A stretch of DNA of 64,000 nt from Bacteroides sp. (GTDB lineage: Bacteria > Bacteroidota > Bacteroidia > Bacteroidales > Bacteroidaceae): assembly GCF_030151085.1 (NCBI RefSeq), contig NZ_JASLER010000005.1, positions 1 through 64,000 on the forward strand, written 5' to 3'. Position 1 is the stretch's first letter; each line of letters starts with the position of its first letter. A program made the position numbers and the translations under genes. The notes beneath the pieces were generated by a model. That model made no database searches, was not told where the DNA came from, and was given only the letters and a program-made list of their open reading frames with translations. Positions 52,913 to 59,094 of the stretch are shown here, one piece after another.

Positions 52913-53872
52913 ATGGGATTCTTTAAATCTTTTTTCTCCGGTAAAACTGAAAATCCGGTGGATGAGAAACAAAAAAACAATCAAAAGAACTTTGAAATAT
53001 TCAAGTATGATGGCATGCGTGCCCAACGTATGGGACGTGCAGACTATGCCATCAAGTGTTTCACCGAGGCTCTTGCTATTCAAGAGGATTTCGAAACAAT
53101 GGGTTATCTGGCACAGGTCTATATCCAAACCCAAGAGTTGGAAGAAGGTCGTAAATTACTGGAAGAAATGATAAAAAAGGAACCTCAACATACGTCCACT
53201 TATATCACTCTCGCCAATGTTTGCTATATGCTGGAAGATTATCCGGCTATGGCAGAAGCCGCGAAGAAAGCCATTGAAATAGAAGAAGGTAATGCCATGG
53301 CACACTACTTACTTGGCAAGGCTGATAATAATCAAGGAGACGGTATCATGTGTGTAGCTCACCTCACCAAAGCCATCGTACTGAAAGACGATTTTATCGA
53401 AGCCCGCCTGTTGCGTGCAGAAGCTTTGACAAAGATGCAGCAATACAAAGAAGCCATGGAGGACATTGACGCCATACTGGCACATGATCCCGAAGATGAG
53501 AGTGCTTTATTGCAACGTGGCAAAATCAGAGAAGCTACCGGTAATGAAGAAGAAGCGGAGAACGACTATCATCACGTAACTGAACTAAACCCATTCAACG
53601 AGCAAGCATTCCTCTATTTAGGACAGCTTTATATCACGCAAAAGAAACTCACCGAAGCCATCGCTCTCTTTGACGAAGCCATCGAACTGAATCCCAACTT
53701 TGCCGAAGCTTACCACGAACGTGGACGCGCCAAGCTACTGAATGGTGACAAAACCGGTTCAATGGAAGACATGAAAAAAGGACTGGAACTCAAACCGAAG
53801 GATATCCAGAACATCAACGGTCAATTCGGTAACCAGCCGGGAGGAAGTACCGGAAATATATTAGGATTGTAA
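52913..53872 (+). CDS. Tetratricopeptide-repeat protein
   Basis: The 319-residue protein consists almost wholly of TPR helices, about seven repeats, for example MGRADYAIKCFTEALAIQ, YPAMAEAAKKAIEIEEGNAM, YKEAMEDIDAILAHDPED and LTEAIALFDEAIELNPNFAE. There is no signal peptide; the N-terminal MGFFKSFFSGK is amphipathic. It is a probable cytosolic scaffold. The secreted phosphatase gene follows after 17 bp. Confidence 0.88.
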   Translation: MGFFKSFFSGKTENPVDEKQKNNQKNFEIFKYDGMRAQRMGRADYAIKCFTEALAIQEDFETMGYLAQVYIQTQELEEGRKLLEEMIKKEPQHTSTYITLANVCYMLEDYPAMAEAAKKAIEIEEGNAMAHYLLGKADNNQGDGIMCVAHLTKAIVLKDDFIEARLLRAEALTKMQQYKEAMEDIDAILAHDPEDESALLQRGKIREATGNEEEAENDYHHVTELNPFNEQAFLYLGQLYITQKKLTEAIALFDEAIELNPNFAEAYHERGRAKLLNGDKTGSMEDMKKGLELKPKDIQNINGQFGNQPGGSTGNILGL

Positions 53873-53889
53873 ACCAAACTCCATTACTG

Positions 53890-54645
53890 ATGAAGCATCA
53901 TCTATTCCTATTCTCACTACTTTTAATAATGCTTGCCCCGGCTTCTGCTCAAAAAGCTGGCGTAAACATCCTCTCCTACAACGTGCATAATTGCATCGGA
54001 ATGGACAAAGAACAGGATTACCAACGTATAGCCAATGTCATACAGCAAGCCGCTCCTGATATTGTAGCTTTGCAAGAACTAGATAGTGTGACCGAACGCA
54101 ACAAAGGTATCTATGCCCTCGGTGAATTGGAAAAACTCACCGGAATGCATGGTATTTACGCATCTGCCATTCCCTTTCAGGGTGGTAGCTACGGTATAGG
54201 CATATTATCTAAAGAAACTCCGATAAAGCATGAAGTCATCTCCATGCCCGGGAGGGAAGAGAAACGTGCCTTGATAATTGCCGAATTCAAGGACTATGTA
54301 TTCTGTGCAACGCACCAATCACTTACAGCAGAAGACCAGCTACTCTCCATACCGCTGATACTAAAAGCACTGGAAGGTATCCACAAACCTATCTTTCTGG
54401 CAGGTGATATGAATTCCAAACCCAAAAGTAAGCCACAGGAAATGCTGACCAAGCAATTCACTACCCTTAATGATACTGCGGTTTATACCTTCCCTGCGGA
54501 CTTGCCCAGCCGTTGTATAGATTATATTTATGCATACTCTCAGAATGGCTATCAGTTTGATGTACAACAACAAAAAGTTATTGAAGAAGCCGTAGCATCC
54601 GATCACCGTCCGGTTCAAGTAGTTGTTGGAATAAAAGAGAAATAA
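53890..54645 (+). CDS. Secreted endonuclease/exonuclease/phosphatase-family protein
   Basis: The 251-residue protein has a signal peptide (MKHHLFLFSLLLIMLAPASAQ) and an EEP fold: ILSYNVHNCIGMD, IVALQELDS (metal-binding Glu), FLAGDMNSKP (Asp and Asn) and the C-terminal SDHRPVQVV (Asp-His pair). The family includes DNases, sphingomyelinases and inositol phosphatases; the substrate is not predictable. Export suggests a periplasmic or extracellular phosphodiester substrate. It likely shares a transcript with the TPR gene. Confidence 0.88.
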   Translation: MKHHLFLFSLLLIMLAPASAQKAGVNILSYNVHNCIGMDKEQDYQRIANVIQQAAPDIVALQELDSVTERNKGIYALGELEKLTGMHGIYASAIPFQGGSYGIGILSKETPIKHEVISMPGREEKRALIIAEFKDYVFCATHQSLTAEDQLLSIPLILKALEGIHKPIFLAGDMNSKPKSKPQEMLTKQFTTLNDTAVYTFPADLPSRCIDYIYAYSQNGYQFDVQQQKVIEEAVASDHRPVQVVVGIKEK

Positions 54646-54685
54646 GTAAAATTGTTACTATCCTCAAAAAAAAACTAGTTTTTTG

Positions 54686-54715
54686 TTTGTATCTAAAAGA
54701 AAAGCATTACTTTTG
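54686..54715 (+). promoter_or_regulatory. Promoter of the aromatic amino-acid operon
   Basis: TTTG (54686-54689), an 18-bp gap and TACTTTTG (54708-54715) match the Bacteroides -33/-7 pattern. Transcription would start about 25 bp before the leader-peptide ATG. Confidence 0.75.
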
Positions 54716-54745
54716 TCGCATTATTCAATAACAGAGAATACAAGT

Positions 54746-54832
54746 ATGAAGTCGTTTACTTATGCATTTTACTTCTTTTTTTACTTTTACTTTAGCCAGA
54801 AAGTAGAGCGGGAGTTTGTATGTATCAAGTGA
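54746..54832 (+). CDS. Phe/Tyr-rich leader peptide of the pheA operon
   Basis: A 28-codon frame starts at ATG 54746 and ends at TGA 54830-54832. It codes for eight Phe (positions 4, 8, 10-12, 14, 16 and 24) and four Tyr (6, 9, 13 and 15), including the run FYFFFYFYF. The operon downstream makes phenylalanine and tyrosine, so ribosome stalling on these codons would report low charged tRNA-Phe or tRNA-Tyr. The antiterminator strand GAGCGGGA (54806-54813) lies within codons 21-23, just past the aromatic run. This is the classical layout of amino-acid attenuators. Confidence 0.88.
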   Translation: MKSFTYAFYFFFYFYFSQKVEREFVCIK

Positions 54833-54884
54833 CAGGATGCTTAAGAACTGAATAGAGAACTAAGTAAATATACTGATCCCGCTC
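54806..54884 (+). promoter_or_regulatory. Antiterminator pairing of the pheA attenuator
   Basis: GAGCGGGA at 54806-54813 is a perfect 8-bp complement of TCCCGCTC at 54877-54884, which is the 5' arm of the terminator. The two structures are mutually exclusive. A ribosome stalled on the aromatic codons leaves 54806-54813 free and favours read-through; a ribosome reaching the TGA covers it and lets the terminator form. Confidence 0.8.
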
Positions 54885-54911
54885 CACACGTATGGAAGCG
54901 GGATTTTTTTT
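54876..54911 (+). terminator. Attenuator terminator upstream of pheA
   Basis: ATCCCGCTCCA (54876-54886) pairs with TGGAAGCGGGAT (54893-54904) with one bulge and a 6-nt loop, followed by eight T. It lies between the leader peptide and pheA, so it controls entry into the operon. The rest of the 54646-54945 gap contains only the promoter and leader. Confidence 0.88.
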
Positions 54912-54945
54912 GTAGCATAATTAAGAAATTAATAAATAGATAATA

Positions 54946-55794
54946 ATGAAAAAGGTAGCCATTCAAGGAACATTAGGTTCGTATCACGACATTGCCGCCC
55001 ACAAGTACTTTGCAGGAGAGGATATAGAGTTAATCTGCTGTGCCGACTTTGAAGACGTATTTGCAGCTGTAAAGAAAGATAGCAAAACCATAGGTATGCT
55101 GGCAATAGAAAATACGATTGCCGGTAGCTTGCTGCACAACAATGAATTGCTGCGCCAGAGCGGGGCACAAATCGTAGGAGAATACAAGTTACGTATTTCC
55201 CACAGCTTTGTTTGTCTGCCCGATGAAGACTGGGACGACATTACAGAAGTCAACTCCCACCCCATCGCACTGATGCAATGCCGCGATTTCCTCGCCCATC
55301 ACCCCCGGATAAAAGTAGTGGAAGGCGAAGATACTGCCCGAAGCGCCGAAGTCATTAAAAATGAGAACCTGAAAGGACATGCCGCTATCTGCTCCAAAGC
55401 CGCCGCCGAGCGTTATGGAATGAAAATTCTGCAAGAAGGTATCGAAACAAACAAACATAACTTTACCCGTTTTCTAGTGGTAGCCGATCCCTGGCAAGTA
55501 GACGAATTGAACCGTCATCGCAATAAAGATGTTAATAAAGCAAGCATGGTCTTCACTTTGCCTCATACGGAAGGAAGTCTTTCGCAAGTATTGTCCATCC
55601 TGTCTTTTTATAACATCAACCTGACAAAGATACAATCGCTGCCCATTATCGGACGCGAATGGGAATATCAATTTTACGTAGATGTAGCTTTCGACAATGT
55701 ACTGAGATACAAACAATCCATTGCAGCTATCAGCCCTTTAACTAAAGAACTTAAAATATTAGGAGAATATGAAGATGGAAAATCAAACATCTAA
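54946..55794 (+). CDS. pheA: Prephenate dehydratase
   Basis: The 282-residue enzyme converts prephenate to phenylpyruvate in phenylalanine synthesis. The catalytic domain starts VAIQGTLGSYHDIAA, has IGMLAIENTIAGSLL and ends with NFTRFLVVAD (the essential TRF). The C-terminal ACT domain reads EGSLSQVLSILSFYNINLTKIQSLPI, where the usual GAL- and ESRP-type inhibitor motifs appear as GSL and QSLP; feedback by Phe may be altered. No chorismate mutase is fused. It is under the leader attenuator and overlaps the aminotransferase start by up to 26 bp. Confidence 0.94.
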   Translation: MKKVAIQGTLGSYHDIAAHKYFAGEDIELICCADFEDVFAAVKKDSKTIGMLAIENTIAGSLLHNNELLRQSGAQIVGEYKLRISHSFVCLPDEDWDDITEVNSHPIALMQCRDFLAHHPRIKVVEGEDTARSAEVIKNENLKGHAAICSKAAAERYGMKILQEGIETNKHNFTRFLVVADPWQVDELNRHRNKDVNKASMVFTLPHTEGSLSQVLSILSFYNINLTKIQSLPIIGREWEYQFYVDVAFDNVLRYKQSIAAISPLTKELKILGEYEDGKSNI

Positions 55795-56950
55795 AATAAA
55801 GCCTGCCGACCGCCTGGCAAGCGTAAGCGAATACTACTTCTCTAAGAAGTTGAAAGAGGTGGCACAAATGAATGCCGAAGGCAAAGATGTTATAAGTTTA
55901 GGTATCGGTAGTCCTGACATGCCTCCTTCTGAAAAAACAATCCAAACGCTGTGTGAAGCATCAAAAAACGCAGATGGTCATGGTTACATGCCATATATAG
56001 GTATCCCCGAACTTCGCCGTGGCTTTGCCGATTGGTACAAGAAATGGTACAACGTAGAGTTGAATCCTAATACAGAGATACAACCGCTAATAGGCTCGAA
56101 AGAAGGTATCCTGCATGTAACACTGGCTTTCGTCAATCCGGGCGAACAAGTATTGGTTCCCAATCCAGGCTACCCCACTTATACTTCATTAAGTAAAATC
56201 CTGGGCGCTGAAGTTATTAACTACAACCTGAAAGAAGAAAACGGCTGGATGCCCGACTTCGACGAGTTGGAGAAGATGGATATGAGCCGAGTAAAACTAA
56301 TGTGGACCAACTACCCCAACATGCCTACCGGAGCAAATGCCACTCCCGAGCTTTATGAAAAGTTGGTTGACTTTGCCCGTCGCAAAGACATTGTCATTGT
56401 GAATGACAACCCTTACAGTTTTATTTTGAACGACCACCCTATCAGTATTCTCAGCGTACCGGGAGCTAAAGATTGTTGTATTGAGTTCAACTCCATGAGT
56501 AAGAGCCACAATATGCCCGGTTGGCGTATCGGTATGCTTGCTACTAATGCAGACTTCGTGCAATGGATATTGAAGGTAAAGAGCAATATTGATAGCGGTA
56601 TGTTCCGCGCTATGCAATTGGCTGCCGCCAAAGCACTGGAAGCAGAGCAAGACTGGTACGATGGTAACAACAAGAACTACAGCAACCGTCGCCAATTGGC
56701 AGGAGAAATTATGCATGCCTTAGGATGTACTTACGATGAAAACCAAGTAGGCATGTTCCTTTGGGGCAAGATACCCGATACCTGTGCCGATGTTGAAGCA
56801 CTGACAGAACGTGTACTACATGAAGCCAGAGTATTCATCACTCCGGGATTTATCTTCGGAAGCAATGGAAAAAGATACATTCGTATTTCCCTGTGCTGCA
56901 AAGACAATAAGTTGGCCGAAGCACTGAAGCGAATCAGAGAGATGAAGTAA
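55769..56950 (+). CDS. Class I/II PLP-dependent aminotransferase
   Basis: The 393-residue enzyme has a fold-type I core: VISLGIGSPDMPPSEKT, GYMPYIGIPELRRGFADWY, PNPGYPTYTSL, TNYPNMPTGA, VNDNPYSF and the PLP lysine in NSMSKSHNMPGWRIGM. The context suggests it makes Phe or Tyr from phenylpyruvate and hydroxyphenylpyruvate, though similarity to LL-diaminopimelate or aspartate aminotransferases leaves specificity open. The ATG at 55775 is an alternative start. It is translationally linked to pheA by overlap. Confidence 0.88.
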   Translation: MKMENQTSKIKPADRLASVSEYYFSKKLKEVAQMNAEGKDVISLGIGSPDMPPSEKTIQTLCEASKNADGHGYMPYIGIPELRRGFADWYKKWYNVELNPNTEIQPLIGSKEGILHVTLAFVNPGEQVLVPNPGYPTYTSLSKILGAEVINYNLKEENGWMPDFDELEKMDMSRVKLMWTNYPNMPTGANATPELYEKLVDFARRKDIVIVNDNPYSFILNDHPISILSVPGAKDCCIEFNSMSKSHNMPGWRIGMLATNADFVQWILKVKSNIDSGMFRAMQLAAAKALEAEQDWYDGNNKNYSNRRQLAGEIMHALGCTYDENQVGMFLWGKIPDTCADVEALTERVLHEARVFITPGFIFGSNGKRYIRISLCCKDNKLAEALKRIREMK

Positions 56951-56992
56951 TATCTTTACAAATAAGGTATCCTGAATAAAGCCAGATTCCTT

Positions 56993-57067
56993 TTTACTAA
57001 ATTTCCATCAAAGATTTACTAAATCTTGGAGGAATATTTAGTAAAAACTCACCCGGTTTTTAGTAAA
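56993..57067. repeat. Four 9-bp cores spaced exactly 22 bp, two in each orientation
   Basis: TTTACTAAA starts at 56993 and 57015, and its complement form TTTAGTAAA at 57037 and 57059. The 22-bp step is exact each time, while the bases between the cores differ. The array fills the gap between the aminotransferase and DAHP synthase genes. It could bind a protein in phase on one face of the helix. Function is unknown. Confidence 0.85.
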
Positions 57068-57076
57068 TTTTTCTAG

Positions 57077-57102
57077 CCCCTCCAGAAGGGCTTCTGAAGG
57101 GG
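57077..57102 (+). other. Hairpin upstream of the DAHP synthase gene
   Basis: CCCCTCCAGAAG (57077-57088) pairs with CTTCTGAAGGGG (57091-57102) with one C-A mismatch on the plus strand. No T-run follows, so termination is doubtful. It may stabilise or tune the downstream mRNA. Confidence 0.5.
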
Positions 57103-57163
57103 TTTGAAGAGATTTGGATAGATTAAGAATAAAATATACAAAAACAAATATATAATTAAGAAT

Positions 57164-58231
57164 ATGGAACTCGAATTAGAACCTATCACCCTCCCCGGTG
57201 TTGAAAACAAACGTCCTTTAGTAATAGCCGGCCCCTGTAGTGCCGAAACAGAAGAACAAGTAATGAGCACCGCCAAACAGTTGGCAGACAAAGGTCTTAA
57301 AATATACCGTGCAGGAATCTGGAAACCGCGTACTAAACCGGGTGGTTTCGAAGGTATCGGTGTAGACGGTTTGGCTTGGCTGAAAGAAGTTAAAAAAGAA
57401 ACCGGCATGTATGTTTCTACCGAAGTAGCTACAGCCAAACATGTATACGAATGTCTAAAAGCAGGCATCGACATCTTATGGGTAGGTGCCCGCACCACTG
57501 CCAACCCTTTTGCCGTACAAGAAATTGCCGACGCACTCAAGGGAGTAGATATTCCCGTATTCGTAAAGAATCCGGTAAATCCTGATCTCGAATTGTGGAT
57601 TGGAGCTTTGGAACGTATTAACAATGCAGGTTTAAAACGTTTAGGAGTTATCCATCGTGGTTTCAGCAGCTACGATAAAAAGATATACCGCAACCTGCCT
57701 CAATGGCATATCCCTATCGAGTTGCGCCGTCGTATTCCTAACTTGCCCATCATCTGCGACCCGAGCCACATTGGTGGAAAACGTGAATTGATTGCCCCAC
57801 TTTCCCAACAAGCTATGGACTTAGGCTTCAACGGTCTGATTATCGAAAGCCACTGCAATCCCGATTGTGCTTGGAGCGACGCCTCACAGCAAGTTACTCC
57901 GGATGTTCTTGATTACATCCTTAACTTACTCGTTATCCGTAAGGAAACCCAAACTACTGAAAACCTCAGTGAATTGCGTAAGCAAATCGATGAATGTGAC
58001 AACAATCTTATTCAGGAATTAGCCAAACGTATGCGTGTAGCCCGTGAAATCGGTACTTACAAGAAAGAGCATGACATGACCATCTTACAAACCGGACGTT
58101 ACAACGAGATTCTCGAAAAACGTGGTTCACAAGGAGCACTTTGCGGTATGGATTCTGAGTTCATAAAGCATGTTTTTGAAGCAATACACGAAGAGAGTGT
58201 GAGACAACAAATGGAAATCATTAATAAGTGA
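57164..58231 (+). CDS. Bifunctional DAHP synthase/chorismate mutase
   Basis: The protein has 355 residues. The first ~260 are a KDPG-type DAHP synthase (VIAGPCSAE, KIYRAGIWKPRTKPGGFEG, VFVKNPVNPDLELWIGALERI, ICDPSHIGGKRELI and IIESHCNPDCAWSDASQQ). Residues ~265-350 are an AroQ-type chorismate mutase (LRKQIDECDNNLIQELAKRMRVAREIGTYKKEH, in part). It catalyses the first shikimate step and the branch-point step to prephenate, so one polypeptide feeds both pheA and tyrA. The mutase domain may also confer feedback control by prephenate. Confidence 0.95.
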   Translation: MELELEPITLPGVENKRPLVIAGPCSAETEEQVMSTAKQLADKGLKIYRAGIWKPRTKPGGFEGIGVDGLAWLKEVKKETGMYVSTEVATAKHVYECLKAGIDILWVGARTTANPFAVQEIADALKGVDIPVFVKNPVNPDLELWIGALERINNAGLKRLGVIHRGFSSYDKKIYRNLPQWHIPIELRRRIPNLPIICDPSHIGGKRELIAPLSQQAMDLGFNGLIIESHCNPDCAWSDASQQVTPDVLDYILNLLVIRKETQTTENLSELRKQIDECDNNLIQELAKRMRVAREIGTYKKEHDMTILQTGRYNEILEKRGSQGALCGMDSEFIKHVFEAIHEESVRQQMEIINK

Positions 58232-58240
58232 TTAGTGTTT

Positions 58241-58293
58241 AGTGATTAGTGATTTGTTTATAAATACAGTTGTATAACAAATCACTAATCACT
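58241..58293. repeat. 18-bp perfect palindromic repeat between the DAHP synthase and tyrA genes
   Basis: AGTGATTAGTGATTTGTT (58241-58258) is repeated as its reverse complement at 58276-58293. Shorter GTGATTAG units flank it, so the imperfect palindrome extends on both sides. A 17-bp loop separates the arms. It resembles dispersed Bacteroides intergenic repeats. Confidence 0.85.
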
Positions 58294-58320
58294 GATCACC
58301 AATCATTAATAAAGTTTATT

Positions 58321-59094
58321 ATGCGAATATTAATACTCGGAGCCGGTAAAATGGGCTCCTTCTTTACAGATATATTAAGTTTTCAGCACGAGACGGCCGT
58401 GTTTGACGTCAACCCGCATCAGTTGCGTTTTGTCTATAACACTTATCGTTTCACTACGCTGGACGAAATAAAGGATTTTGAACCGGAACTGGTCATCAAT
58501 GCCGTTACAGTGAAATATACGTTGGATGCATTCCACCAAGTGTTACCAGTGTTGCCCAAAGACTGTATTATCAGTGATATAGCTTCTGTAAAGACAGGGT
58601 TAAAGAAATTCTACGAAGAAAGCGGTTTCCGTTATGTATCTTCGCATCCTATGTTCGGACCGACTTTTGCCAGCCTCAGTAATTTGAGCAGCGAAAATGC
58701 CATCATTATCAGTGAAGGAGACCATCTAGGAAAGATATTCTTCAAAGATTTGTATCAGACTATGAAACTGAACATCTTTGAGTACACTTTCGATGAACAT
58801 GATGAAACGGTAGCTTACTCTTTGTCTATTCCATTCGTTTCTACCTTTGTATTTACAGCAGTGATGAAACACCAGGAGGCACCAGGAACCACCTTCAAAA
58901 AGCACATGGCTATTGCCAAAGGACTGCTTAGTGAGGATGATTACCTACTTCAGGAAATCTTGTTCAATCCTCGTACTCCGGCACAGGTAGAGAATGTACG
59001 CTTGGAGCTGAAGAACCTATTGGAAATCATCAATAACAAGGATGCAGAAGGCATGAAGAAGTATCTGACTAAAATCAGGGAAAAAATTAAATAA
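58321..59094 (+). CDS. tyrA: Prephenate dehydrogenase
   Basis: The ATG at 58321 gives 257 residues; the longer frame translates the repeat and is not real. The NAD-binding motif is ILILGAGKMGSFF, with SDIASVKT and the family signature SSHPMFGPTFASL. It makes hydroxyphenylpyruvate in tyrosine synthesis. It is shorter than ~280-370-residue homologues and lacks an ACT domain. Its last 8 bp overlap the convergent kinase gene. Confidence 0.9.
   Translation: MRILILGAGKMGSFFTDILSFQHETAVFDVNPHQLRFVYNTYRFTTLDEIKDFEPELVINAVTVKYTLDAFHQVLPVLPKDCIISDIASVKTGLKKFYEESGFRYVSSHPMFGPTFASLSNLSSENAIIISEGDHLGKIFFKDLYQTMKLNIFEYTFDEHDETVAYSLSIPFVSTFVFTAVMKHQEAPGTTFKKHMAIAKGLLSEDDYLLQEILFNPRTPAQVENVRLELKNLLEIINNKDAEGMKKYLTKIREKIK

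Noticed and set aside
58270..58320. N-terminal extension of TyrA
   Set aside because: It translates the palindromic repeat; the NAD-binding domain starts directly at the ATG at 58321.
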